From contig OY997591.1 of assembly GCA_963921825.1 (NCBI GenBank), positions 34,741,825-34,805,824 of the forward strand: a stretch of DNA of 64,000 bases. The letters are read 5' to 3'. Origin of the DNA: Erodium maritimum. Lineage: Eukaryota > Streptophyta > Magnoliopsida > Geraniales > Geraniaceae. The position numbers and the translations under genes were made by a program. Every line of letters starts with the position of its first letter. Position 1 is the first letter of the stretch. Under the pieces are notes generated by a model. It did no database searches and was not told the DNA's origin. It was given only the letters and a program-made list of their open reading frames with translations. Below are positions 34,801 through 46,556 of this stretch, in pieces.

Positions 34801-35559
34801 TGGTTGAGTATCAGTGAAATGTGGCACCATAACACTTGGGACATTCTCTACCGCCGGGCTTTTCTTTTCTCTTATGAATGGGATGATTCGGCCTCGCTGA
34901 TGGAGCTTCTGATCTCGGTTTGTGTCAGGAGTGATGAACCTGACAAGGTTATTTGGTCACAGAGGGAAGCGGGTTTCTCTTCTGCTGCTGCTTTCTCGCT
35001 GCTATCTGATTATGTTCCTGCACCTTTTTCATGGGCTGACTTTCTATGGGTCAAGGACCTGCCACCTAAGTATAGCTCCTCGGTTTGGTTAATGGCTCAT
35101 GATGTCGTTCCAACTAAGACTTTCTTAGAGGAACGTGGGCTCCCTATTTCTTTGCAGGACATGTTGTGCAGCTTTTGCTCTCGAGTTTTCGAGGACTCCT
35201 CACACCTCTTTCTCTACTGTACTTACTCTTAGAATATTTGGTGTAAGGTGTATTCTTGGTGGTCTATTGTCTGGGTTATGCCTGCCGATTGTGTTTCCTC
35301 GTTGCCAGTTTGGAGGGGCTTGGGCAGAAGGCGTTGGTGGAGGTCTTGGGTCAAAATAGCATATCTCTGTTTCTGGCATGTTTGGCTTCAGCGTAACTCT
35401 GCTGTTTTTAGGCAGCATTTGGAACCCTATGATACCATTTTCACCAAGATTCAGCTTCACAACTTCAGTATCTACAGAATGTCAGGGGATCTGATGGAGG
35501 AGTCTAGCTTTTCCACCTGGTTAGCCTCCCCTCGCAGCTGTCTTGTTTCTACCGTTTGA
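31899..35559 (+). pseudogene. LINE ORF2: endonuclease, reverse transcriptase, zf-RVT
   Basis: Starts MKLLSWNVRGANSPHKRR. The APE-type endonuclease shows LLQETK, AGGDFNSVLN and LSDHRPIS. RT follows with LIPKV, YRPISLI, GFVAGRQL, LDFEKAFDKVNWD, GIRQGCPLSPFIF and the catalytic region QFPDDTLLF at 33937-33963. The family motif is F/YADD; the alanine is proline here. The C-terminal zf-RVT segment is at 34960-35230 (FLWVKDLPPKYSSSVW, CSFCSRVFEDSSHLFLYC). There are in-frame stops at 32172, 34231, 34507 and 35230 and a frameshift at a T-run near 33270, so it cannot be functional. It would nick and reverse transcribe at target DNA. Confidence 0.93.
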
Positions 35560-36010
35560 GAGGAGGCTTCTTCTATGAGGATTGGTGCATTATCATTCAG
35601 CTATGGTGGAGATGAAGTTGTTTTTTTTTTGTTCTCGTTTTTGTTGTTCTGGTTGACAGGATATACAAGATTGATCACACCCTTCAGGTTTCGCCTGTTT
35701 CTCACCGAGGTCCAGCGAGTGCTCATCCGGGGGAACATTAAGGGCCGATCTACTCTAGGAGTGGAGGAGCACGGATTAATTAGTCTTTTTGAGACCAGAG
35801 GATCCACCTGTTCACCCTGAGGCATTGTTCGTTGGTCTCGGTGAGACACCTGATCGGTCTTGATCATTGTTGTAGTTTCTGTTTAGTATTGTTGGTTCAT
35901 TGTCTTTGGTTGCTTTTGTCTTTGGAGGTTATTTGGGAATTTTTCCCCACAGCTTTGTAATCTATTATTCCAAAGCTTATGAATAAAACCATCATTTTAA
36001 AAAAAAAAAA

Positions 36011-36609
36011 CTGTTAGTGTTCTGTATTTGTGATTTCTATTTAGCTGAGTTGAGGATTTTGATTTCATTTAGAAAATTTATGAATGAATTTGGGGGTCTA
36101 CTAAATTTCTAAAAATAAAACATTAAGACAATGGAAATGAAACATGAAGCTTAGCGAAATGAAACATGCAATATTACAAATGAAACACCATTAAAGTGAA
36201 AAAACTTAAAACTCAGATCAAATGAAACATTGGGTGTGTTTAAATGAAACACTACAGACTAGTAAATGAAACATTATATTCAGAGCTATAAGTTAGTTCC
36301 AGATCAAATGCGATATATGAAACATCATGTTTATTCAAATGAAACAATGACTCGACAAAATAACAGTTTACCAAAATCAATTATGAAAACAAGAGGCGAA
36401 ACATTTAGATCAACTAGATGAAACACTAGATTCAGATTTGAAAACATAAATATTAAACATTTAGTTAATCCAAATGAAACAATTAATTCGCCCCAATAAT
36501 ATGCTACAATGACGCTATATTTAGTGTACTATAAAAAAATCAGCTCTTAACTTTCTATTTTAAAATATATTTAAAGTTGTATTTATTTACAACTCTACCA
36601 CTAATTGTA
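36011..36609. repeat. Array of AATGAAACA motifs
   Basis: Between about 36130 and 36485 the motif AATGAAACA or a one-base variant appears at least ten times at irregular spacing of 15-50 bp. No gene is supported. Clustered short motifs inside a TIR are typical of subterminal transposase-binding repeats. Confidence 0.65.
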
Positions 36610-36725
36610 TGTTTAATCTCATTCATCCATTTATTCAAATCCTATAACCATATTTAGTCCCTAATTATTATTAAATCATTGGTTTTTAGTAGATAGTATC
36701 CTTATCCTATATATATATATATATA

Positions 36726-37803
36726 GGGTAGCTATCCAGTAAAAACCATTGTTATTGTGCAAACTACGAACCCACTATAGCCGTGCGATTTGTCTATCCT
36801 GATGTCAGCACGGAGAGTGAGATTGCGCCACGCGTCCAAAGAATGCACGCCAGGTAATTTGACCGCGCCAAGTTAATGCTCCACTAATAGCGCGGAAGAT
36901 ATCGTTAGGTGATATTTTAGAATAAGCGCGCGATTTAAAATAGGGAAATTTGTATTTTTGGCTTCTTCAACCTTCTGTGTTCACGATTCGCGATTCCTGA
37001 GACAACTCTGCCTCAATTCAACACAAAGCTCTCGTTCGAGGTGGAAAAAACAAGAAGCTCGACAAAACAAACCACAAATTCATCGACAATCGTCTAAAAT
37101 ACATGTAAGTTCTCAGATTTGTTAAATTATGTTATTTGTCGAGTTTTAACGATTCCAAACCAGATATTCGTCGACAATCTGTTCCATAGTTACTTTCCAA
37201 ACCAGTAGATTGATTTTGTTGGAATTTATGGACAAGTGTATGTTAAACAACTGAGATTGTTGAATTAAAAATAAGAAATTTATTTAAATAGAAAACCCTA
37301 ATTGTTGCACAAATACTGGGAATTGATTTGAGATAGTGCTTGTAGCATCCACAAAGAGAAGCTAAGCATCCCTTTGGGATGCCTGTAGGATCCTGAAGGG
37401 ATGTTTCAAGCATCCCGAAGGGATGCTTGAAGGATCCCAAAGGGATTTTACAAGCATCCCTTTGGGATGCTTGTAGAATCCCATCAATAAAGGATATTAG
37501 CACGGGTAGATTGAGAGTCCAATCAGTAATAGAGTGTGTTGTTTCTGTCCATCCATAAAGAATATTTGAACTAGTATATTGAGTGTTCAAACCACTGATG
37601 CAGTGTGTTGGTTTGGTCACTAGTATACACACTTGTTGTTGTTTGCATATTCACATTGTAACATGCACAACACTGATAGTTTGAGTGGCCAACTGCTGGT
37701 GTTCTGTGATTTGAAATAGTAATATGTTGTACGTGTAAGTGCGAATAGGGTGGTTTGTGTGTCCAATTACTTATACACTGGCTGTTACTTGGTTCTACAG
37801 TGA
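36726..37803 (+). mobile_element. Left end of a larger TA-flanked element with transposase-gene leader
   Basis: After (TA)n, GGGTAGCTATCCAGTAAAAA and TATTGTGCAAACTACGAACC match the termini of 29314-29775. No matching right TIR lies within the next kilobases. At 36955-37105 a leader-like stretch ends in ACATGTAAGTT, a good splice donor, and an acceptor GGTTCTACAG precedes 37801. A run of GCATCCC/GGGATGC repeats lies at 37355-37480. The layout (TIR, leader, intron, first coding exon) fits a Mutator-type transposase gene start. Confidence 0.5.
37355..37480. repeat. AAGCATCCC/GGGATGCTTG inverted minisatellite
   Basis: Several alternating copies of GCATCCC and GGGATGC spaced about 20 bp form potential hairpins. 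The same motif set recurs at 53615-53700, on the far side of the LTR nest. Confidence 0.75.
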
Positions 37804-38090
37804 GCACAAAAATATGACTACACCAAATAGTAATACCACACCGAAAACACCTCGTGGAACACGCCAAACAGCTCAAAAACCACCGCGTGTGCCCACACCG
37901 ACAACACCTCGTGTAACACGCCAAACAGCACAAAAACCACCGTGTGTTCCCACACCACGTGTGCCCACACCTGTACCAATGAACACAAGCACAGTACCCC
38001 CTATACCTCATCCTATAGTATCTGCAGAAGAGACACATGAGCCTGCCAACTCTGATAATACACTTGCAGTGCCTGCCAACATGAGCGGTT
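37801..38090 (+). pseudogene. Thr/Pro-rich N-terminal exon of FAR1-like (MULE transposase) gene, truncated
   Basis: An exon begins after GGTTCTACAG; the first ATG is at 37814 (MTTPNSNTTPKTPRGTRQ). It encodes a low-complexity Thr/Pro/Arg segment with an internal repeat (PRGTRQTAQKPP then PRVTRQTAQKPP). It runs open to about 38090, where chromovirus sequence replaces it. FAR1-like proteins often have a disordered N-terminus, and a FAR1-type C-terminus resumes at 41748. I infer that they are halves of one gene whose DNA-binding and MULE domains are gone. Confidence 0.45.
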
Positions 38091-38469
38091 GAAGACCGCG
38101 TAGAGTCAGTAGGAGCTACGCTGACAGACAGCGCCGACCTCTCGAGTCAGCAGTCGGGGGTCATGTATCCCTAGAGGTGAGTCCGAAAGGTGGACTAATG
38201 CGTTTCAACCGCGGCGGAGGCGGGTTAGCCCCGTGGAGTATCGAGCCTTTCGAGGTCTTGAGTACGTTATTGAGCGGGCAAATATCGAGGTAGCGGGTGA
38301 TGTCTCGTATGAGGAGAAACTGGTTTGGGAGATGGATCCGCGGGAGCAGGTCCTGCGCGGAAGGGTTATCCGCTTAGAACTGGTGTTGTGGCAACACCAC
38401 GAGGCCGAGTCGACTTGGGAACGCGAGGACGAGGTTCGCGCGAGGTACCCCGACCGGTTCGACTCCTGA
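38091..38469 (+). pseudogene. Gypsy integrase C-terminus (GPY/F and chromodomain-like end)
   Basis: In one frame SYADRQRRPLE, VSPKGGLMRF and IEPFEVL give the integrase GPY/F module (usual YADRRRRPLEF...IGPFEIL). After a frame change the other frame gives VLWQHHEAESTWEREDEVRARYP ending at the stop 38467, the chromodomain-like tail seen in plant Tekay/Del-type chromoviruses. The frameshift and missing 5' part make it a pseudogene. Confidence 0.85.
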
Positions 38470-38506
38470 AGTGCGTTGTTTTAAATTTCGCGGACGAAAT
38501 TCCTTT

Positions 38507-38519
38507 GAGGGGGGTAGAT
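38507..38519 (+). other. Polypurine tract of chromovirus
   Basis: GAGGGGGGTAGAT immediately before the LTR TG at 38520; near-identical to the tract of the intact gag-only element. Confidence 0.85.
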
Positions 38520-41500
38520 TGTAATAACCACTCCCGGTCAACGCCAGTCAAATCTGCGAAAAACAGGAAAATTTAAAAAAATTCAGCAGACACTTGATTG
38601 AACCTAAACTTGACCCCGAGGGTCATACCGGGCTTAAGTTGACCCCGATATTGACCAAAGTGAGTTCCAAGGGACTCAGGGCAACTTTCTGATCAATTTG
38701 GGAAATGTTGACTTTTCGCTGGAAAAGTCAACCGAGCGACGTTTTGGTCCATTCGAGGACCGTTTTGGGTCCAAAAAGCTTAGCCGTCGTCGCAGCGGTC
38801 TTAGTTGAGCCGTTTCCTTGTAGCCCGCCAAGTTTCGTAATTTCTTGGAAAAAGTGCCCGTTCGGGGCCCGAAACGTCTGAATTTCGCGAATCTGATTGG
38901 AAAATATCTAGAAGATATTTCCCAAAAAGGTGTGGGACCCACCTTGCCACTTGTCAAGCAAGTGGTGGTGTTAGGTGTGGGACAAGACAAGGAAGACTAC
39001 TTTAGGTGTTAGTTTGATATTTTTTAAATTAAAACAAAAGGGAAATATATGACTTACACGTTCATTTCAAAAAGGAGAAGAGAAAAATTGGTTTTTAGAG
39101 AGAGAAAGGGAGATAGAAGAAGGAGAGAAAAGAGAAGGAGGTGTTGGAATTTTAGTGATTTCCCGTCAATCAAACCGTTGGATCGTCTCAAAGATAGAAG
39201 AATCGAGTTCACACCGTCATTCTCTACGGTGAGCACCTAACCGATTTTCGTTTTGTTAAGTTCGAATTTTAGGGTTTGATTTAAAACGATTCAAATATGG
39301 TTGGGGTTTGGTTAGATTTGGTTTAAAGATGAATGGTTGAGGTTTGGGGTTCGTTAGGAACGTTTTGGGGCAAAAAGAGAATTTTTCTATTGTGCCCGTG
39401 TGGGGCCCACATGCCCGGGTATCGGGTTTTCGTGTTGGGTGGTTTAGGACGTTCTCCAAGTCGTTAATCCACACCCGGATCGAAATTTGGAATTAAATTG
39501 CGAAAGTTGTAATTATCGGGGTCAGAAACTTTAAACGCGAATTAAATCGCTCGGAAGTCGGAAATTGATTCCGTCGATTGCATTGGAACCCTTGAATTAT
39601 TCTAAGACCGTAGAAACGAAAACGGGAATTTTCGGAGCCCCGGAAGGGCGTTTTCAAAACCCGGGCAGATTCGCCATGTCGGGCGAATCGGGCTTTTCCG
39701 GGTCCAATATCGACAATGTCGAGTAATTGGGGAGTTTGGGAGTGATCAACATTGTCGGGGTTACTTTTGGGCGTCAAGTTTATTAAAATTCAGCTTATGC
39801 CTGCAAGCTTAAAAGCGTTTAAAATTGTGTTCTTATTAGATCGTGCTGCAGACCGAAGGAAAGGAAAGCTAGGCGAGTGACTGAGATCACGCCGGAGCTT
39901 GTTGGTTAGATTTTGGAGAACACGAACGAGGTAGGGAAAAGTAGCCGGATCTCGGCCCTGACTAGGGAAAGTTAACAGTAGAAATGCATGTGACACCGGG
40001 GTGTCGTGGGTTAAGTAGGTTATCGATTATTAGAAAGGCATGATACGGGAACGTAGCGAATATGGGAAATGAATGTGACACTTAGTAGTGTCGTAGGAGC
40101 AGAGAACTTAGCGATATTGGAATTACTGGAGGCATATGACCATGCCCGGAGGTTGATTGTGACCTTATCGGTATTAGGAATACTGGAGGCATATGACCAT
40201 GCCCGGAGGTTGATTGTTTAATTTATGTCTTGGGTGGCCATGAGAGCCCGTGTATTATTGTTGGTGTCTTGGGTGGCCATGAGAGCCCGTACTTTACTGT
40301 TGTATCTTGGGTGGCCATGAGTGCCCGTGGGGTTGTTGAGCCCGTGAGTTATGGTTGGTGTGTCTTGGGAGGCCGTGAGTGCCCGTGGGGTTGTTGAGCC
40401 CGTGAGTTATGGTTGGTGTGTCTTGGGAGGCCGTGAGTGACTGTGGGGTTGTTGAGCCCGTGAGTTACTGTTGGTGCGTCTTTGGTGGCCATGAGTGCCC
40501 GTGGGGTTGTTGAGCCCGTGAGTTACTGTTGGTGTGTCTTTGGTGGCCATGAGTGCCCATGGGGTTGTTGAGCCCGTGAGTTACTGTTGGTGTGTCTTGG
40601 GTGGCCATGAGTGCCCGTGGGGTTGTTGAGCCCGTGAGTTATGGTGGGTGTGTCTTGGGAGGCCGTGAGTGCCCGTGGGGTTGTTGAGTCCGTGTTTTAC
40701 TGTTTGTGTCTTGGGTGGCCATGAGTGCCTGTGGAGTGTTGAACCTGTGTTGTTGCTGCTTGTTGAACTTTGCTTGTGATTGTGATTGTGCTTGCCCGAG
40801 GTTAGTGACCCGACTGTGTGTCGGGAAGTGGTGTGGACTTTGGCTGGCTTACCTGACAGGGATCGGTAAGTTGCGAGCGTTCTTTGGCTGACCTGACCGA
40901 GTTCGAGTCTCGGGAGGTTGCGAGCGTTCTTTGACTGGCTTGACCGAGTTCGAGTCTTGGGAAGTTGCGAGTGTTCTTTGGCTAGCCTGACCGAGTTCGA
41001 GTCTCGGGAGGTTGTGAGCGTTTTTAGGCGATGGAAATGGCAGCTCCCCTTCCGACTAGCTATCGGAAAAGTAGTTCGGTTTATCGCCAACAGGTCGACC
41101 GCCTGGAGCCTGACAGGGATCGGGAAAACGCGTGGGGCAGGCTCGAGCCCAGCCGGTTAGCAACCGGCACTGAGCAGCTGACAGGAGTGCGATCCTTTGT
41201 GATCTTGTTTGGTGTGCGATCCTTTGTGATCTTGGGTGTTGCGTGGTGGTCTATCGTGTCTTTGGAGGAGGTCGTTGATCGTTGTGTCGGGTCTACATTA
41301 CGTGTCCGAGTGTTGAGTCGGCTGAGGAAAGTATCAGTGTGTGGGTGTCGGTCGGGTTACTTGAGTTTGGGGATAGTGATCCCCGGGGTTGAGTTGGTTG
41401 TTGGTGTTACCGGCATTGTCTGCTAATTATGCCGTAGTCAGTCTGTTATCCGTGGTGGTGAGCGAACGCTCACCCCTAGTTGCTTTTCATGCAGGTACCG

Positions 41501-41746
41501 GTCGCAGGTTGGACTAGGTGAGCTTCTGAAGCTTGAAGAGCTTGGAGCGGGATTCTGGGTTTATTTTGAGTCTAGCGACGTATACCTTGCATTTTGTCCA
41601 TCTGTTGGGACGTACCTTTAAGTTATAAATGATTATTTTGATGAACAAATGGTGATGTTAAAGTGATTTATGAAAAAAGTTTCAAATGTTTTATTGTTTT
41701 AAAAGTTCGCGTCCTGAGTTCGGTTTACTGAAATTGGGGCGTGACA
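38520..41746 (+). mobile_element. 3' LTR of chromovirus (3,227 bp)
   Basis: TGTAATAACCACTCC to GGGGCGTGACA. Donor GT at 39229, tandem array at 40225-40720 (core GTGTCTTGGGTGGCCATGAG), stem-loop near 39710-39765, 18-bp inverted repeat at 41457-41474, acceptor AG at 41493-41494. Confidence 0.92.
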
Positions 41747-41747
41747 G

Positions 41748-42480
41748 CTATGCTTGGAACCTATACACACTGCTGATATTCTTCAAGGTACAGAAGTATA
41801 TGATCCTAACTAACAAGCTCACACTCTACAACATGAAGGACAAGAAGACTAAAGAAGGAATGACAAAGTTATACTTCATTAGTGACGATAGAAATAGTAA
41901 ATTCATTGTGGCGAGGACGATGGACACGAATCACTTTGACTGTTCGTGCAAGAGATTCCAAGCAAGAGGTTTGTTGTGCATCCACATATTCCTAGCGATG
42001 AGAAATGCAAGGATGAAGCTAATCCCGGATAGCATGGTGAATCTGATATGGTGTAGGGAGACAGCCAGAGAAGACCAAGCAGCAAGGGCAAACATGGATC
42101 ACGAAGATACAAAAAAACTGATATAGGACATCAAGAAACGGTTTGTTGAACTCATTGAAGTGCCAGATCCTTCCTTTTCTAATCTGCAGAGCCTATTTGA
42201 CACCCTGAAGAATACAACCATACACAACAACAACGAAGAGTACATGTCAACAAAAATGCAAAAGGAGAAGAAGATGGAGAAAATGACAGGGATAAAGAGG
42301 CTGATAGAGCTGAAGGTCCAGAATCCACCGCAGTCAAACAACAAAGGGTCTCGGAAGAGCAGAAGAATACAGTAAGATTTTGAAGTAGCAGTAGAAGCAG
42401 CGAGCAAGCCACCAAGACTCTACAGGACATGTTTGAAGATGACAAATAAGCATGACAGTAGGAACTGTCCAGAAAAATAA
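41748..42480 (+). pseudogene. FAR1/FHY3-like (MULE transposase) C-terminal region with SWIM finger
   Basis: Reading through two stops (42124 TAG, 42373 TAA), it encodes NLYTLLIFFKVQKY, then FDCSCKRFQARGLLCIHIF, a SWIM zinc finger (CxCx8-9CxH), and a basic tail. It ends LYRTCLKMTNKHDSRNCPEK, the C..C..H..C knuckle that closes many FAR1-RELATED proteins. The upstream MULE domain is replaced by the chromovirus. FAR1-type proteins are either domesticated transcription factors or MULE transposases. Confidence 0.8.
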
Positions 42481-42635
42481 GGAGAAAGCTTGAACAACTA
42501 TTAGTATATGTCTATGATTTTGGGTTAAATTTGTCTTACTTTTTAACACTTGGGAAATATTAGTATGGTATGGAACTTTGAATGACTTGTTGATTAAAAT
42601 AGTTGTGTTTTTAGTTATATATGGTTTTGAAGTTT
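42481..42635. other. 3' flank of FAR1-like gene
   Basis: AT-rich with no gene; probably the 3' UTR of the FAR1-like gene. Confidence 0.4.
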
Positions 42636-43114
42636 CAAAGTGTCACGCCCCAATTTCAGTGAACCAAACTCGAGACGCGAACATTTAAAATAATAAACAC
42701 TTTGAAACTTTTTCCATTAAAATCACTTCAAAAAAATACCAGTTTAGTTCAACAAAATAATAATTACAACTCAAAATAAAACGTCCCACAAGTGGACAAA
42801 AATGCGAGGTATCCGTCGCTAGACTAAAAAGTAACCCGGACTCCCGCCCCTAGCTCTTCAAGCTTCGGAAGCTCACCTAGTCCGACCTGCGACAAGTACC
42901 TGTAGGAAAAGCAGCTAGGGGTGAGCGTTCGCTCACCACCACAGATAACAGACTGACTACGACATAATTAGCAGACAATGCCGGTAACACCCAAAACCAA
43001 CCCAAAACCGGGAAAAACAATCTCCAACCCAAGTACTCAAAAGACCCACAATAGTTACCTTCCTCAACAGACTCAACACTCGGACTCGTGATGTAAACCC
43101 GACACAACCATTGA

Positions 43115-46100
43115 TGTCACGCCCCAATTTCAGTAAAACCAAACTAGGGACGCGGACATTTTAAAACATAAAAACACTTGAACACCTGTTTTCATTAAAC
43201 ACTTTAAAAGTACCATTTGTTCAACAAAATAATAATTACAGTTTAAAACACGTCCCAACAAGTGGACAAAAGTACAAGGTATCCGTCACTAGACTCAAAA
43301 GACAAAACCCGGACTCTGCTCCTAGCTCCACAAGCTTTGAGAGCTCACCTAGTCCGTCCCACGAACAGTACCTGTAGGAAAAGCAGCTAGGGGTGAGCGT
43401 TCGCTCACCACCGCGAATAACAGACTGACTACGGCATCATTAGCAGACAAAGCAGGTAACACCAATAACAACTCAACACCGGGGAAACACCATCCCCAAC
43501 CCAAGTACTCTAACTTACAAACACCCACGGTGACCTTCCTCAAACGACTCAACACTCAACCACGTAAGCAGACCCGACACTACAATTGACGACCTCTCCC
43601 AAGGACTCAAACGACAGCTACACAACACCAAACAGATCACAAAGGATCGCACACCAAACAAGATCACAAAGGATCGCATACCAGCTGCTCGGTAACCTCT
43701 CCCACTCTCACGAACACGGATCAGGCTAGCCAAAGAATGCTTACAACCTGTGATACTCAAACTCGGACCAGGCCAGCCAAAGAATGCTTGCAACCTGTGT
43801 TACTCAAACTCGGACCAGGCCAGCCAAAGAATGCTTGCAACCTGTGTTACTCAAACTGTGTCAGGCCAGCCAAAGAATGCTTGCAACCCGTTGATACTCA
43901 AACTTGGTCAGGCCAGCCAAAGAATTCTTGCAACCTACCGGGATCCGCAATCACAATCACAATCACAATCACAATCACACGCAAATTCATCAACCAGTAA
44001 CAACACAAGTTCAACACTCACAGACACTCATGGCCACCAAGACACCAACAGTAAAACTCGAACTCAATAGCCCCACAGGCACTCACGGCCTCCCAAGACA
44101 CACCGACAGTAAGACACGGACTCAACAACCCCACAGGCACTCACGGCCTCCTAAGACACCAACCATAAGACACGCTTTCAACTTACCGAGACTCTAACTC
44201 GTAAGCCAGCTAAAGGAAGCTTGCAACCCCCCCGAGACTCTAACTCGGTCAGGCCAGCCAAAGACACCGACCTTAGTACACGGGCCCTCAAGGCCACCCA
44301 AAACACCAACAATTGACTACGGGCTCTCATGGCCACCCAAGACACCAATTCAAATACACGGGCTCTCAAGGCCACCCAAACTCAATCAATAAATAATACG
44401 GGCTCTCAAGGCCACCCAAAACTCGATAATAAAGTACGGGCTCTCAAGGCCACCCAAACTCAATCAATAATAATACAGGCTCTCAAGGCCACCCAAAACT
44501 CGATAATAAAGTACGGGCTCCCAAGGCCACCCAAACTCAATCAATAAATAATACGGGCTCTCAAGGCCACCTAAAACTCGATAATAAAGTACGGGCTCCC
44601 AAGGCCACCCAAACTCAATCAATAAATAATACGGGCTCTCAAGGCCACCCAAAACTCGATAATAAAATACGGGCTCTCAAGGCCACCCAAGACACCAAAT
44701 AAGCAATCAACCTCCGGCTTAACCAAGCCTCCAACAGTCCTAACATCAACAGTTTCACAATCAACCTCCGGGCATGGTCATATGCCTCCAGTACTCCTAA
44801 TATCGATAAGTTCACAAACAACCACCGGGCATGGTCATATGCCTCCAGTAAAACAATTAACGCTAAGTTCTCTGCTCCTACAACACTACTAAGTGTCACA
44901 TGCTTTTCTCAATAATTACTAAGTTCCCGTAACATGCTTTTCTGATAAACGCTACAATCCCGTATCATGCTTTTCTAATATTTAAATAAACCTATTCAAC
45001 CCACGACACCCCGGTGTCACATGCAATTCTACTGTTAACTTTCCCCGGTCAGGGCCGAGATCCGGCTACTTTTCCCTACCTCGTGCGTGTTCTCCCAAAA
45101 GCCAAACCACGAGCTCCGGTGATGATCTCAGTCACTCACCCAGCTTTCCCTTGCCTCGGTCCGTGGCACGATCTAAAAGAACACAATTAAAGGCACTTTT
45201 AAACTAGTACGAATAAACCGAAAACCATTAAACTCGAAACCCAAACTTAACCCCGACAATGTCGATCACTCCCAAACTTCCCAATTACTCGACATTGTCG
45301 ATAAGGGACCCGTAAAGGCCCGATTCGCCCGACATGGCGAATCTGCCCGGGTTTTGTTAATTGCCTTCCGGGGCCCCAAAAGCCCCCGTTTTCGTTCCTA
45401 CGGTCTTAGAATATTTCAAGGAACCCAATGTACTTGCCCGAATCGAATTCCGACTCCCGAGTCAATTAAATGACGTTTAAAGTTTCTAAACCCGATAAAT
45501 TACAACTTCTCCAATTTAATTCCAATTTTCGATTCGGTTTAGGGTAAGTGGTCCGGGGAACGTTTTAAACCACCCGAACGATAAAACCCGAGCACGTGGG
45601 CCCCACACGGCCACAATGGCAAAATTCCCTTTTTGCCCCAAAACGTTCCTAACGAACCCCAAACCTCAACCATTCATCTTTAAACCAATTCTAACCAAAA
45701 CCCAACCATATTTGAATTGTTTAAACTCAAACCCTAAAATTCGAACTTAACAAAACGAAAATCGGTTAGGTGCTCACCGTAGAGAATGACGGTGTGAACT
45801 CGATTCTTCAATCGTTGAGGCGATCCACCGGTCGGATGATCGAGAAATAGCAAAACCCTACAACCCCCTTCTCTTTTTCTCTCCTCCTTCTCTCCTCTTT
45901 CTACTTTCTCTCTCTTGTTTGCTCTTTTTTTTTGTGTTCTGCCGAGACCACACAACCTTTCCCTTTTATTTGTTTTAAAAACTACACCCATCTTTCCATA
46001 TTTACCAAACTAACACAAAACCTATTATTTTCTCCTTTAAAACCTTATACTCGGCCAACACTTAACAACCACACAATTTCCCCCCAAAATCAACACCACC

Positions 46101-46543
46101 ATATAATTGCCAAGTGTCAAGGTGGGTCCCACACCTTTTGGAAAATATCTAGTTGATATTTTCCAATCAGTTTTGCGAAAAACGGACGTTTCGGGCCCCG
46201 AACGGGCACTTTTCCCAAGAAATTACGAAACTTGACGGGCTACAAGAAAACGGCTCAACTAAGATCGCTGCGACGACGGCTAAGATTTTCGGATCCAAAA
46301 CGGTCCTCGAATGGACCAAAACGTCGCTCGGTTGACTTTTCCAACGAAAAGTCAACATTTCCCAAATTGATCAGAAAGTTGCCCTGAGTCCCCCGGAACT
46401 CACTTTGGTCAATAACGGGGTCAACTTAAGTCCGGTATGACACTCGAGGTCATTTTAGGTTCACTTAACTGTCATTCTTAAAATTTTTAAATTTTCCTGT
46501 TTTTCGCAGGTTTGACTGGCGTTGACCGGGAGTGGTTATTACA
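43115..46543 (-). mobile_element. 3' LTR of gag-only copy 2 (3,429 bp)
   Basis: Plus-strand ends TGTCACGCCCC and GTGGTTATTACA. It contains tandem arrays at 43725-43930 (about 47-bp unit with CAGGCCAGCCAAAGAATGCT) and 44270-44690 (core GGGCTCTCAAGGCCACCCAA), the inverted repeat at 43392-43409, and an acceptor and donor on the minus strand near 43378 and 45778. Confidence 0.95.
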
Positions 46544-46556
46544 ATCTACCCCCCTT
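46544..46556 (-). other. Polypurine tract of gag-only copy 2
   Basis: On the minus strand, AAGGGGGGTAGAT abuts the LTR start. It overlaps the last codons of gag. Confidence 0.85.

Larger units (their letters stand above)
31103..36010 (+). mobile_element. L1-type LINE, 5'-truncated or full, decayed
   Basis: ORF1 remnant, then ORF2 with endonuclease, reverse transcriptase and a zinc-binding C-terminal region, a 3' UTR containing TGAATAAAACC, and poly-A ending at 36010. GTTGTGTTCT at 31095-31104 and GTTAGTGTTCT at 36013-36023 may be a target duplication with one indel. It lies between the TIRs of the 30856-36710 element. Confidence 0.9.
30856..36710. mobile_element. TA-flanked element with about 100-bp TIRs, holding a LINE
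   Basis: The left end after a TA tract reads TTATTATCCAATGAAAACCA...CTAGGGACAAATTATAAC...ATGGATGAGATTGAATG (30856-30960). The right end, reverse complemented, reads GGATACTATCTACTAAAAAC then CAATGATTT...TAGGGACTAAATATGG...ATGGATGAATGAGATTAAAC (36610-36710). The order of blocks is the same, so these are TIRs. Between them are the LINE and 36011-36600. No transposase is seen inside. Confidence 0.6.
38091..41746 (+). mobile_element. 3' fragment of a Ty3/gypsy chromovirus with 3' LTR
   Basis: It contains the end of pol (38091-38469), PPT and one LTR (38520-41746). The 5' LTR, gag and most of pol are absent. Its LTR and PPT region match the gag-only elements, making this the visible trace of the autonomous partner. 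The right edge GGGGCGTGACA is followed by FAR1-like coding sequence. Confidence 0.85.

Noticed and set aside
37355-37480. Possible CRISPR-like array of GGGATGC repeats
   Set aside because: Plant nuclear context, repeats only 7-10 bp with alternating orientation and irregular spacing; a minisatellite with hairpin potential.
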